Notes: a model not told the origin generated them from the sequence alone. 43,878 nucleotides of DNA from Defluviibacillus sp043739385 (GCA_043739385.1 JAYUED010000082.1:1-43878); one strand, 5' to 3'. Positions 32,392 to 41,075 are shown, counted from the first letter of the stretch. A program made the numbers and translations.

Positions 32392-33606
32392 TTATTTCCA
32401 GAGCGTGCACTTGCTCTCGGCCTTGGTTGTCCAGGCCTCTTCACCCTTGAAGGTTTGCACCACGTTGTAGTAATCCCATGGCTCAGTGGATTGTGCAGGG
32501 GTCTTTACCTGCATCAGGTACATGTCATGCACCATGCGGCCATCGCCCCGGATGTATCCACCCTTGGCAAACATATCGTTCACTTTGCTTTTCCGCAGTT
32601 GCGCCAGCACCTTGTCAGCATCGTCAGTACCAGTGGCTTTAACAGCGTTCAAGTAGTTCAGGACCACCGAGTAGTCACCCGCCTGAATGCTGGATGGCAT
32701 GCGCTTCATCTTGTCAAAAAACTTACGACTCCAGGCGCGGGCCTCAGCATCTTTGTTCCAGTACCAGCTGTCAGTCAGGTACATGCCCTGTGAAGCGGGG
32801 AGTCCCACGGAGTGGATGTCGTTGATGAACATCAGCAAACCAGCGAGCTTCATGGTTTTGGTGATGCCAAACTCATTGGCGGCCTTGATGGCGTTGATGG
32901 TGTCACCACCGGCATTAGCAAGGCCCAAAATTTGCGCTTTGCTTGACTGGGCTTGCAGAAGGAACGACGAGAAGTCGCTGGTTGCCAGAGGATGGCGTAC
33001 TGAACCGACGACAGTGCCGCCAGCCGCCTTCACCACAGTAGTGGTGTCACTTTGTAGTTGGGTGCCAAAGGCGTAATCAGCGGCCAGGAAGTACCAGCTT
33101 TTGCCACCGGCTTTAACCACGGCATTCCCAGTGCCTTTGGCCATAGCAACCGTATCGTAAGCCCAATGCACTGTGTAGGGTGAGCATTGCTCATTGGTCA
33201 GCGCTGAGGTGCCTGCACCGACAGAGATGAACACCTTCTTCTTTTCCAAAGCAACTTTGGACATCGCCAAACTGGTGCCTGAACTGGTGCCGCCAATCAG
33301 TAGGTCAACGCCTTGGGTATCGAACCATTCACGGGCTTTGGCCGCAGCCACGTCAGGTTTATTTTGGTGATCGGCCACCAGGATTTCAATCTTTTTGCCA
33401 TTAATGGCACCGCCCAGTTCAGCCACGGCCATGCGCATGGCTTCGACGCCACCCGCACCATCAATGTCAGAGTAAAGGCCCGACATGTCTGTGATGAGAC
33501 CAATGCGGATCACATCACCTGAAATTTGGGCTTGTGCGGACGTAGAGACTGCCATTGTGGCGGTGAAAGCCAAGGCACATGCAGTTGCGATTTTGCTCAG
33601 TTTCAT
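32392..33606 (-). CDS. Periplasmic substrate-binding protein of ABC transporter (cluster 1)
   Basis: This 404-residue periplasmic binding protein of type I fold (Leu/Ile/Val or Peripla_BP_6 group) has a clear signal peptide, MKLSKIATACALAFTATMAV, ending near AQA. Mature blocks include IRIGLITDMSGLYSDIDG, EILVADHQNKPDVAAAKAREW, LIGGTSSGTSLAMSKVA and WYFLAADYAFGTQLQ. An AGGAA box precedes the ATG. The ligand cannot be read from the sequence: similar proteins bind branched-chain amino acids, amides, urea or aromatic acids. Unusually it sits in the middle of the cluster, after livG and livF. Confidence 0.92.
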   Translation of the reverse strand: MKLSKIATACALAFTATMAVSTSAQAQISGDVIRIGLITDMSGLYSDIDGAGGVEAMRMAVAELGGAINGKKIEILVADHQNKPDVAAAKAREWFDTQGVDLLIGGTSSGTSLAMSKVALEKKKVFISVGAGTSALTNEQCSPYTVHWAYDTVAMAKGTGNAVVKAGGKSWYFLAADYAFGTQLQSDTTTVVKAAGGTVVGSVRHPLATSDFSSFLLQAQSSKAQILGLANAGGDTINAIKAANEFGITKTMKLAGLLMFINDIHSVGLPASQGMYLTDSWYWNKDAEARAWSRKFFDKMKRMPSSIQAGDYSVVLNYLNAVKATGTDDADKVLAQLRKSKVNDMFAKGGYIRGDGRMVHDMYLMQVKTPAQSTEPWDYYNVVQTFKGEEAWTTKAESKCTLWK

Positions 33607-33620
33607 GGTTAATTCCTGAT

Positions 33621-33687
33621 GAAGGGGGAGAAAAAAGGGGTAAAAAGAGAAAGGAAAAAGCAGAAAGAAAAAAGATAAGGAAACAAG
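33621..33687 (+). repeat. Purine-rich tract upstream of the cluster 1 binding protein
   Basis: About 67 nt between livF and the binding-protein gene are almost purely A and G on the plus strand, with only three or four pyrimidines. The mRNA strand of this operon is accordingly polypyrimidine. It contains no gene. It might lower mRNA structure or bind Rho or ribosomal protein S1. Any of these is inference. Confidence 0.6.
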
Positions 33688-33690
33688 CGC

Positions 33691-34395
33691 TCAGACACCC
33701 AGATACTCGTGCAGTTTCTCTAGCCGTTGCGGTAGCTCTGCCTGCGTGAAGGTCTGCTGAATTTCGCCGTGCTCCATGACCAAAAATCGGTCAGCCAGAG
33801 GTGCAGCAAAGCGGAAGTTTTGTTCCACCATCACAATGGTGTAGCCCTTGGCACGCAACATTTTGACCATTTCAGTCAGCTTTTGCACAATGACTGGGGC
33901 GAGACCTTCAGAAATTTCATCAAGCAAGAGCAAGCGCGCACCCGTACGCAAAATACGCGCTACGGCCAACATTTGCTGCTCACCGCCCGACAGGCGCGTG
34001 CCCTGGCTGTTAGCACGTTCCTTCAAATTGGGGAACATGGTGTAAATCTCGTCCACGCTCATGCCGCCCTGCGCCAGAACGGGGGGAAGCATCAGATTTT
34101 CTTCAGTCGATAAGCTGGAAAAAATACCACGCTCTTCGGGGCAATAGCCCATACCGAGACGCGCAATCTTGTGCGTACCCATAGCGATGGTCTCGGTACC
34201 ATGAATTTTGATAGAGCCTTTACGACTGCCTGTCAGACCCATGATGGCGCGCATGGTGCTGGTACGCCCTGCGCCGTTACGGCCCAAAAGGGTGACGACT
34301 TCACCTTCTTTCACGTCGAAATTCACGCCGTGCAACACATGCGATTCGCCATACCAGGCGTGCAAATCACGTACTTCTAAAAACGTAGCGGCCAT
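33691..34395 (-). CDS. livF: ABC transporter ATP-binding protein LivF (cluster 1), Walker A Lys to Arg
   Basis: This 234-residue cytosolic ATPase subunit has the Q-loop region, signature LSGGEQQMLAVARIL and Walker B LLLLDEISEGLAP typical of LivF, plus the H-loop MVEQNF. The Walker A loop reads GRNGAGRTS (38-46): the invariant ATP-phosphate lysine is Arg44. The cluster 2 LivF has a normal GRNGAGKTT. Arg at this place usually weakens ATP hydrolysis, but I recall other comamonad LivF proteins with GRNGAGRT, so it may be tolerated with a partner ATPase (LivG) that keeps Lys. The gene starts 1 bp after livG ends. Confidence 0.94.
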   Translation of the reverse strand: MAATFLEVRDLHAWYGESHVLHGVNFDVKEGEVVTLLGRNGAGRTSTMRAIMGLTGSRKGSIKIHGTETIAMGTHKIARLGMGYCPEERGIFSSLSTEENLMLPPVLAQGGMSVDEIYTMFPNLKERANSQGTRLSGGEQQMLAVARILRTGARLLLLDEISEGLAPVIVQKLTEMVKMLRAKGYTIVMVEQNFRFAAPLADRFLVMEHGEIQQTFTQAELPQRLEKLHEYLGV

Positions 34396-34396
34396 G

Positions 34397-35170
34397 TCAA
34401 TGGGCTCCTTTCAGCTCAGCATCCGCGCTGCCCATGTAGGCCTCGATCACGGCAGGATTTTTGGAAACTTCTACATACGGCCCTTCGGCCAGCGTAGCCC
34501 CGCGTTGCAGCACGGTGATGGTGTCCGCAATGCTAGACACCACGCTCATGTTGTGCTCCACCATCAGCACGGTGCGGTTGGCGGACACTTTTTTGATCAG
34601 TTGGCGGATACGGTCTACGTCTTCCAGGCCCATACCCTGGGTAGGCTCATCAAGCAGCATGAGCTCGGGGTCCATAGCGAGGGTAGTGGCGATCTCCAGT
34701 GCGCGCTTGCGACCGTAACTGAGTTCTACAGTAACAAGGTTGGCATAGGGCTCTAAATCAACCGCGTTCAGTAACTCCATTGCCCGTGCATTCAGGCTGT
34801 TCAGGCTTTTCTCAGCCCGCCAAAAGTGATACGACGTACCCAGCTTGCGTTGCAGCGCAACGCGCACGTTTTCAAGCACTGAAAGGTGGGGGAACACGGC
34901 CGAAATCTGGAACGAGCGGATGATGCCTCGCCGTGCAATGTGGGCTGGTGCATCTTGCGTTATGTCCAATCCATTGAACAATATGTGGCCAGACGTTGGC
35001 TTGATGAACTTGGTCAGTAAGTTGAAGCAGGTGGTTTTACCCGCGCCATTAGGGCCAATCAGCGCATGGATGGTGCCCCGGCGAACCTGCAAATCTACCT
35101 TGTCCACGGCAGTAAAGCCTTTGAACTCTTTGGTGAGCTTTTGCGTTTGGAGAATTATGTCGGTGGTCAT
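34397..35170 (-). CDS. livG: ABC transporter ATP-binding protein LivG (cluster 1)
   Basis: This 257-residue ATPase subunit has Walker A GPNGAGKTTCF, the LivG-type insertion (RRGIIRSFQISAVFPHLSVLENV), signature LSYGRKRALEIATTLAMDP, Walker B LMLLDEPTQGM and H-loop MVEHNMSVV. The signature LSYG instead of LSGG is usual in LivG. It is the first gene of cluster 1 (livG-livF-binding protein-livH-livM). Its promoter must lie in the 83 bp before it or in the upstream hydrolase gene. No clear promoter was found. Confidence 0.95.
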   Translation of the reverse strand: MTTDIILQTQKLTKEFKGFTAVDKVDLQVRRGTIHALIGPNGAGKTTCFNLLTKFIKPTSGHILFNGLDITQDAPAHIARRGIIRSFQISAVFPHLSVLENVRVALQRKLGTSYHFWRAEKSLNSLNARAMELLNAVDLEPYANLVTVELSYGRKRALEIATTLAMDPELMLLDEPTQGMGLEDVDRIRQLIKKVSANRTVLMVEHNMSVVSSIADTITVLQRGATLAEGPYVEVSKNPAVIEAYMGSADAELKGAH

Positions 35171-35253
35171 GGGCGGTATCTTGCCAAAAAATGCTTGAGG
35201 TACTAGTGGGATAAACCCAAAGTGCTAGAAAAAATGTAGCAAAAAAGAGTCAC

Positions 35254-36129
35254 CTAACTGATACTATTTGCCGTCTCCAGAAATAAGGCCACTTGAGCCA
35301 ACTGGTCGGGCACATTCAGCGCGGGGGCATGACCGCAGCCTGCTATCTCGATCACTTGGGCTAAACCCTTCGCGCCAGGGCCGCGCCGCATCATTTCAGT
35401 GGTAGTGTCTCGCAAAACCAAATCCGATTCCGCGCCTCGCAGACACAGCACGGGCACAGTGATCGCGTCGTAGTGGTTCCAAATTAAATAATCGTCTGGG
35501 TGGCCGGTGAACTGCTGCACCATAGCTGGATCGTAGTGCGGAGTAACTCGGCCATCAGGCAGGCGACGGGTAGAAGTCTCGGCCAAACGCCGCCATTGGA
35601 CATCACTTAGGGCCCCAAAGGGTTTGTACACCTGCCGATAAAAAGCCTCCAACTCGCACACTGTTGCAAACGCTGGCGGATTGCCCGCGTAAGCGCGGAT
35701 GCGGGCAATGGCGGCATCGGCAAGCTGGGGGGCGTTATCGTTGAGCATTAGGCTTTGGATACGCGGCTTCAAGCTGGGTTGGAACAGACCAGAAGCGCAC
35801 ACCATCCCAATCGCTCCACCCATAGAGGTTCCAACCCAGTGGGCTTTTTCAATGTGCAACTGGTCGAACAGCTCGGCAGCAATACGGGCGTAGAACGACA
35901 ATTGGTATTCGTGCTCAGGGTCTGGACTCCACTGACTCAAACCCCGCCCCAGCATATCGGGGCAAATGACACGGTAACGGCTACTTAGATGCTCCGCGAG
36001 TTCGTCAAAATCACGCCCAGTGCGTGCCAAACCATGCCAGGCGATAACGGTAGAGGCGTGCTCTGCACCCCATTGCGTGAAATGGATTTCACGCCCAGCA
36101 CAGGTCAGGTAATGTGAAGTCATTTTCAT
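35254..36129 (-). CDS. Alpha/beta hydrolase co-transcribed with liv cluster 2
   Basis: This 291-residue alpha/beta-hydrolase-fold protein has the oxyanion segment WHGLARTGRDFDEL, nucleophile elbow GTSMGG (Ser102), catalytic Asp expected in RGAESDLVL, and catalytic His in AGCGHAPALN. There is no signal peptide, so it acts in the cytosol. Its ATG overlaps the livM stop (ATGA), making it the last gene of the sigma-54-controlled transporter operon. The neighbourhood suggests that it cleaves the imported compound (an ester, lactone or C-C bond of a ring-cleavage product). Cargo and reaction are inference. Confidence 0.92.
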   Translation of the reverse strand: MKMTSHYLTCAGREIHFTQWGAEHASTVIAWHGLARTGRDFDELAEHLSSRYRVICPDMLGRGLSQWSPDPEHEYQLSFYARIAAELFDQLHIEKAHWVGTSMGGAIGMVCASGLFQPSLKPRIQSLMLNDNAPQLADAAIARIRAYAGNPPAFATVCELEAFYRQVYKPFGALSDVQWRRLAETSTRRLPDGRVTPHYDPAMVQQFTGHPDDYLIWNHYDAITVPVLCLRGAESDLVLRDTTTEMMRRGPGAKGLAQVIEIAGCGHAPALNVPDQLAQVALFLETANSIS

Positions 36130-37256
36130 GGTTTAGCACCTCCAAAAGCATTAGCTTGTGAACTTGAGGCTGCACTCGTGCGAGCATTTGAAGCCGCACT
36201 CGCGCGCAGCCGCCCCACCACCCCCGTGGGGAAGTAATACACCGACAGCACAAAAAGCACACCCAGCCACAGCAACCAGCGGTCAGGCGACAGCAGCGCG
36301 GCGAGCCAGGGCAAAGCGCTGGCTGCATCACTGGCCAACTTCAGCACATCTTGCAAGTAGCTTTGCGCCACCACAAACAGCGCCGCGCCAATGGCCGAGC
36401 CGTAAATTGTGCCCATGCCACCAATCACCACAATCAGCAGCACGTCCATCATCACCTCAAAGGAAAGCGAGGTATCTGGCCCGTTGTAGCGCAACCAAAG
36501 CGCCAACATGGCCCCAGCGATACAGGCGAACAGCGCCGACAGGATGCTGGAGACGGTGCGGTACACCACCACGCGGTAGCCAATAGCTTCAGCACGGAAT
36601 TCGTTCTCGCGGATCGCTTGCAGCACGCGGCCAAAGGGCGAATTGACGATACGCAGCAGCACCAACAACGCAATCAAGGCGACCACGAACAAAAGGTAAT
36701 AGCACACCAATCGACCGTCCAGCGACACGCCCATGAAGCTGCCGCCCCACTCGAATGCAGGCGTTAGCACCTCGGGGGTTTTGAAGTTCAGGCCGTCTTC
36801 ACCGCCCGTCAAATCTGAGAGTTGCGCTGCCAGCGACTGGAATGCGGAGGCCACTGCCAATGTAATCATTGCAAAAAAAATAGCGCGAACCCTAAGTGAG
36901 AAGAGGCCTATCGCCAAAGAAAGCACCAACGATAACGCTAAAGCCCCTGCCAGCCCTACCGCCACAGCCCACCACGTGGGGCCCAGGTTGGTGCAAGCAA
37001 TCGCAATGCCGTAAGCCCCGATACCAAAGAACATGGTGTGGGCAAAGCTGACGATGCCGGTGTAGCCCAACAGCAAATCAAAACTGGCGACCAGCACCAC
37101 AAACACTAAAACTTTTGCCGCAACGCTCAGCGCTTTGACACCAGGGAACAGGAACGGCGCAAAAGCCAACGCCAAAAGCAACGCGACCAGCAGGACGGCC
37201 AGCACCTTGCTGCGGGGGAAATCATTAGAGAGAATTCTGTTGAGCATGGTTTTCAA
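36126..37256 (-). CDS. livM: Branched-chain-type ABC transporter permease LivM (cluster 2)
   Basis: This 376-residue membrane permease has LivM blocks GYTGIVSFAHTMFFGIGAYG, RVRAIFFAMITLAVASAFQSLA, LTGGEDGLNF, RIVNSPFGRVLQAIRENEFRAEAIGY and VIGGMGTIYGSAIGAALF. About nine hydrophobic segments are present. The C-terminal tail is Ala/Ser-rich and hydrophilic. It lies 4 bp after livH and overlaps the hydrolase gene. It is clearly divergent from the cluster 1 LivM, so the two clusters likely handle different substrates. Confidence 0.95.
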   Translation of the reverse strand: MKTMLNRILSNDFPRSKVLAVLLVALLLALAFAPFLFPGVKALSVAAKVLVFVVLVASFDLLLGYTGIVSFAHTMFFGIGAYGIAIACTNLGPTWWAVAVGLAGALALSLVLSLAIGLFSLRVRAIFFAMITLAVASAFQSLAAQLSDLTGGEDGLNFKTPEVLTPAFEWGGSFMGVSLDGRLVCYYLLFVVALIALLVLLRIVNSPFGRVLQAIRENEFRAEAIGYRVVVYRTVSSILSALFACIAGAMLALWLRYNGPDTSLSFEVMMDVLLIVVIGGMGTIYGSAIGAALFVVAQSYLQDVLKLASDAASALPWLAALLSPDRWLLWLGVLFVLSVYYFPTGVVGRLRASAASNARTSAASSSQANAFGGAKP

Positions 37257-37260
37257 TCGG

Positions 37261-38331
37261 TTAGCGGTTCGCTACCGGGTACACACCTTGCGGCCGCCAC
37301 AGCAGCACAGCGACCATCAAGCCAATGCTGGAGAACATGGCCGCTTTAGGCACCAAAAATCCGGTGTAGTTGGCCATCAGCCCTACCAGCAAAGCCCCAA
37401 TCAGCGCCCCGCCGGTTGAGCCCAAACCACCAATGATGATGACGATAAAAATCAGCACGTTGACCTGCGCTCCCAATTGGGGAATCACGTTTTGCTGGAA
37501 CAGGCCCCACATCACGCCCCCCAAACCGGCCAACGCACTGCCCACCACGAACACGCCGATGAACAATCGGCGGATACGGTAGCCAAGTGACTCCACCATT
37601 TCACGGTCTTGGACACCAGCGCGAATTAGTAAGCCAATTTTGGTGCGAGACAGCGTCCATGCGAGGATGGCAAACACCACCAAACCAACAGCTACAGCCA
37701 GCAAACGGTATTTACCGATCGCGGCTTCCCCAATCAAAATAGAGCCTCGCAGTGCGGTCGGCAATTCCAGCGGTATTTGCTGCGGCCCCCAGACAACTTT
37801 AATCAGCTCTTCTCCAATAATCATGCCGCCCATAGTGATGAGGATTTGCTTCAAATGCTGGCCATATACCGGCCGCACAATAAACCGCTCGAACGCCAAA
37901 CCAATCGCACCGGTGACAGCCATCGCCACCAGCATTGCGGGCAACACTGCCACCAAATTGCGCCACAGTTCGCCTGAAGCGGTCCAGTCGCTCATGCCAC
38001 CCAGCACGCTGGTGGCAACATAGGCCCCGATGGCGATGAATACGCCGTGGCCGAAATTCAGCACGTCCATCAGACCAAAAATTAGCGTCAGACCTGAGGC
38101 GATAACGAAAATAATCATGCCCATGGCCAGGCCAGCAACGGTGAGCGTCAACCATGTTGAACCCGAGCCAATCAACGGCAAAGCAATTAGCGCCAGCACG
38201 GGCACCAAGGCCAACGGCTTCCAATCGAATGTGACCTTCACGACTTGGAGCGGTACGGCCTCACTCATCCTGTCACTCATCCTGTCACTCATCTTGTCAT
38301 GCGTTTTGTCGCTTATTTTTTTGGTACTCAC
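37261..38331 (-). CDS. livH: Branched-chain-type ABC transporter permease LivH (cluster 2), repeated start region
   Basis: This 356-residue membrane permease has GLTLIFGLMDVLNFGHGVFIAIGAY, FERFIVRPVYGQHLKQILITMGG, RAGVQDREMVESLGY and IIIGGLGSTGGALIGALL. The head is odd: from the GTG at 38331, which overlaps the livF stop (GTGA), the frame reads Lys/Asp-rich sequence and then MSDRMSDRMSEA, encoded by a 12-bp tandem repeat. That repeat brings in-frame ATG codons at residues 14, 18 and 22. The true start could be the GTG or any of these ATGs. The first membrane helix begins near residue 37, so all would work. Confidence 0.94.
   Translation of the reverse strand: MSTKKISDKTHDKMSDRMSDRMSEAVPLQVVKVTFDWKPLALVPVLALIALPLIGSGSTWLTLTVAGLAMGMIIFVIASGLTLIFGLMDVLNFGHGVFIAIGAYVATSVLGGMSDWTASGELWRNLVAVLPAMLVAMAVTGAIGLAFERFIVRPVYGQHLKQILITMGGMIIGEELIKVVWGPQQIPLELPTALRGSILIGEAAIGKYRLLAVAVGLVVFAILAWTLSRTKIGLLIRAGVQDREMVESLGYRIRRLFIGVFVVGSALAGLGGVMWGLFQQNVIPQLGAQVNVLIFIVIIIGGLGSTGGALIGALLVGLMANYTGFLVPKAAMFSSIGLMVAVLLWRPQGVYPVANR
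38261..38296. repeat. 12-bp tandem repeat carrying in-frame start codons
   Basis: TCACTCATCCTG occurs three times in a row (the third with one change, CTTG) at the 5' end of livH of cluster 2. On the coding strand each unit reads ATG-AGT-GAC-AGG (MSDR). Each unit adds a potential start codon without changing the frame. Confidence 0.95.
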
Positions 38332-39053
38332 AGTGCCAGCCCCAGTAAGGATTGCTGCAAACCAGCGTCTTCGGCCAAGGCCTGCATAGAGCCTGAATGC
38401 ACCACACGCCCGTTGTCCATCACCGCCACGCTGTCCCCCAGGCGTTTGGCAAAGTTCAGGTTTTGCTCGACCAGCAAGATGGTGGTGCCGGTGGCTTTGA
38501 GTTGGGCGAAAGCGTCAATCATGTTGTTGATGATGGCGGGCGCGAGACCCTTGCTGGGTTCGTCCACAATGAGCAGAGCACGGGGCTCAACGATGGCACG
38601 CGCCACGGCGACCATTTGCTTTTGCCCACCAGACAGCTTGCCTGCGGGATGGTTCCAAAACTTTTCCACAGCAGGAAATAACGAGAAAATCCACTTCAAA
38701 CGCTTCTCATCCATGTCCACTGCCCGCTTGGCACTGCGGGCAGCGAGCAGCATATTTTCTTTGACCGTGAGGTCAGCAAAGATACCCATGGTTTCGGGCA
38801 CATAGGCCACACCTAGCTCGGCGATTTCGGGCGTGGGGCGGCGCGTGATGTCTTGGCCCGCAAACTGAACGCTGCCTTTGGACGCTTGCCACAGACCCAT
38901 GATGGTGCGCAGCGTGGTGGTTTTACCAGCTCCATTGCGACCCAAGAGCATCGTCAGCTTACCTTTGGGGATTGCCAAGTCCACACCATGAAGAATGTGG
39001 TACGCGCCAATGTGCGTGTGTACGCCATTGAGCGTCAGTAAGTTGTCGCTCAT
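38328..39053 (-). CDS. livF: ABC transporter ATP-binding protein LivF (cluster 2)
   Basis: This 241-residue ATPase subunit has a canonical Walker A GRNGAGKTTT, signature LSGGQKQMVAVARAI, Walker B LLIVDEPSKGLAP and H-loop LVEQNLNFA. The LivF-typical PETMGIFADLTVKENM lies between them. It overlaps livG by 4 bp and livH by 4 bp, which implies translational coupling of the whole set. All catalytic residues are present, in contrast to the cluster 1 LivF. Confidence 0.95.
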   Translation of the reverse strand: MSDNLLTLNGVHTHIGAYHILHGVDLAIPKGKLTMLLGRNGAGKTTTLRTIMGLWQASKGSVQFAGQDITRRPTPEIAELGVAYVPETMGIFADLTVKENMLLAARSAKRAVDMDEKRLKWIFSLFPAVEKFWNHPAGKLSGGQKQMVAVARAIVEPRALLIVDEPSKGLAPAIINNMIDAFAQLKATGTTILLVEQNLNFAKRLGDSVAVMDNGRVVHSGSMQALAEDAGLQQSLLGLAL

Positions 39054-39829
39054 GCCAAAGCCTCTGCTTTGTCTTCTTGGGTAATCCCGAGATACGCCTC
39101 TTGCACCACTGGCGAGGCGATAACCTCTGCTGGTTCGCCATCGGCCACCAGCGTGCCATTAGTTAAAACGATGATGCGGTCAGCAAGCTCACGCACCACG
39201 TCCATCTTGTGTTCCACCAGCAAAATAATTTTGCTTTTGTCGGCTTTGAGCTTACGAATCAGCTTGAGGATAACTGGCGCTTCATCCGCGCTCATGCCTG
39301 CAGTGGGCTCATCGAACATGAACACCTGCGGCTCCAGCGCCATCAGCAAGGCGACTTCAAGCTTGCGCTGGTCACCATGGGGCAGACTGGCCACAGGGGA
39401 TTCGGCTTTTTCAAGCATGGACACATCGCTCAGTATGGCCTTGGCGCGTAAGAGCAAATCGGTGTGGTCACTCCAAATACTGCTCAAACGTAAGCCACGA
39501 CGATGACTGCCTTCGCGCGTAGCTTGCACAGCCAGACGCACGTTTTCCAGCACGCTGAGGTTGGGAAACAAATTGGTCAACTGGAATGCACGGCCTAGCC
39601 CAGCACGGGTGCGCTCAGAAGCAGATAGCCCCGTCAGCACGCGGCCATTCAAAGTGACAGTACCTGCACTGGCGCTAATTTGCCCTGAGATAAGGTTGAA
39701 ATAAGTCGTCTTGCCCGCGCCGTTAGGGCCGACTATGGCGGTGAGGGTGCCCGGCGCGAACGCGCAAGACACAGCATTCACCGCCACGTGTCCGCCGAAG
39801 CGAACCGTGAGTCCAGTAGTTTGCAACAT
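39050..39829 (-). CDS. livG: ABC transporter ATP-binding protein LivG (cluster 2)
   Basis: This 259-residue ATPase subunit has Walker A GPNGAGKTTYF, LGRAFQLTNLFPNLSVLENVRLA, signature LPHGDQRKLEVALLMALEP, Walker B VFMFDEPTAGMSADE and H-loop LVEHKMDVV. The LPHG signature replaces LSGG and is a known LivG variant. It is the second gene of cluster 2, 55 bp after the binding-protein gene. Confidence 0.95.
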   Translation of the reverse strand: MLQTTGLTVRFGGHVAVNAVSCAFAPGTLTAIVGPNGAGKTTYFNLISGQISASAGTVTLNGRVLTGLSASERTRAGLGRAFQLTNLFPNLSVLENVRLAVQATREGSHRRGLRLSSIWSDHTDLLLRAKAILSDVSMLEKAESPVASLPHGDQRKLEVALLMALEPQVFMFDEPTAGMSADEAPVILKLIRKLKADKSKIILLVEHKMDVVRELADRIIVLTNGTLVADGEPAEVIASPVVQEAYLGITQEDKAEALA

Positions 39830-39884
39830 AGCCTGTCCGGTAACGAGAAGGTAGCGAGGAGAAACGAGGAGTTAGCGACCAGTT

Positions 39885-41075
39885 TTAGCGCTTGTTGCGG
39901 ATGGGAACGTCCATCTCTTCAGCCTTGATCTCGCGCACCAGCTCAGGCACACCCCAGGCAAATGCAGGGTCCACCTTGATTTTGAAGTGGTACATACTCT
40001 GCATCGCTTGGTGGTCTTCTTTACGGAAGGTCATTTTGCCTTTAGGCGTGTCAAAACTCATGCCTTCCATGGTTTTGATAAGGGTGTCCGTATTGGTGTC
40101 CCCCTTGGTATTTTTCAGCGCTGTCACGACGGCCATCGCAGCGGAAAAACCGCCAGCAGTGAAGAAGTCTGGCGGGGTTTTGAACTGCTTGTAATGCTGG
40201 GCAACCAAGGCATCGTTCACAGGATTTTTAGGGATGCCAAAGTAGTAATACGTGGCACCCTCCATACCGGGGAAGTTTTTGTACGCTGCCATGGCAGGCA
40301 AGATGTTCCCGCCTGTGACAATCTCGATGCCGTAGCGCTTCAAGTCCATGTCAGCGATCTTGAAGGGATTGCCCGCACCAGCCCAAATAATCCAGATGAC
40401 TTTCTTACCTGGCAGATCTTTGAGTTTGTCGATCAGACGCTGCGCACCGGCCGTGAAATCAGTAGTCGCCGCTGGAAGGTACTCTTCATGGACGATTTTG
40501 GCTTTCTTCACTGCGTCCTTGAATGCTTTAACACCATCGCGACCAAAGGCAGTATCTTGGCCCAGGGTGGCGATGCTGACTCCAGCTTTGTCTTGTGCAA
40601 CGGCGTTGGAGATAGCATCTTGCGAGCTGTTCCGGCCAGTACGAAAAATGTACTTATTCCATTTGTCACCGGTTATGGCGTCGGCTACGGCAGGCTCTAC
40701 CAGCAAAATCTTTTTGTACTCCTCAGCCACGGGCAGCATAGCGAGCGCAACGCCAGAAGATGTTGGGCCGACAGCGATATCGGCCTTGTCATCGGAATAC
40801 GCAGCGGCGAGTTGAGCCTTACCCACATCAGGCTTACCTTGGCTGTCGCGCTCAATCACCTTGATCTTTTTACCAGCGACCTCCATCGTGCCACCCGTAG
40901 CGTAGTCCAGACCCAGCATAAACCCGGTTTGGGTTTGCTTTGCATAGGCTTCCAGCGCGCCCGTCTTGTCATAGACGTGGGCAATGCGGATTTCTTTGGC
41001 TTGGCCGAAAGCGGTGAAAGATGCGAAAGTGGCTACAGCAGTGGTGGCGAGGGCGACCCAGGTACGGCGATGCAT
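39885..41075 (-). CDS. Periplasmic substrate-binding protein of ABC transporter (cluster 2)
   Basis: This 396-residue type I periplasmic binding protein has a signal peptide, roughly residues 1-26 ending in FGQA. Mature blocks are IRIAHVYDKTGALEAYAKQ, VIERDSQGKPDVGKAQLAAAY, VGPTSSGVALAMLPVA and TLGQDTAFGRDGVKAFK. It is the first gene of the transporter operon: GGAG lies 8 nt before the ATG, and a sigma-54-type promoter predicts a transcript start about 28 nt upstream. The ligand is unknown. A sigma-54-controlled operon ending in a hydrolase suggests a carbon or nitrogen source other than plain leucine, isoleucine or valine. Confidence 0.93.
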   Translation of the reverse strand: MHRRTWVALATTAVATFASFTAFGQAKEIRIAHVYDKTGALEAYAKQTQTGFMLGLDYATGGTMEVAGKKIKVIERDSQGKPDVGKAQLAAAYSDDKADIAVGPTSSGVALAMLPVAEEYKKILLVEPAVADAITGDKWNKYIFRTGRNSSQDAISNAVAQDKAGVSIATLGQDTAFGRDGVKAFKDAVKKAKIVHEEYLPAATTDFTAGAQRLIDKLKDLPGKKVIWIIWAGAGNPFKIADMDLKRYGIEIVTGGNILPAMAAYKNFPGMEGATYYYFGIPKNPVNDALVAQHYKQFKTPPDFFTAGGFSAAMAVVTALKNTKGDTNTDTLIKTMEGMSFDTPKGKMTFRKEDHQAMQSMYHFKIKVDPAFAWGVPELVREIKAEEMDVPIRNKR

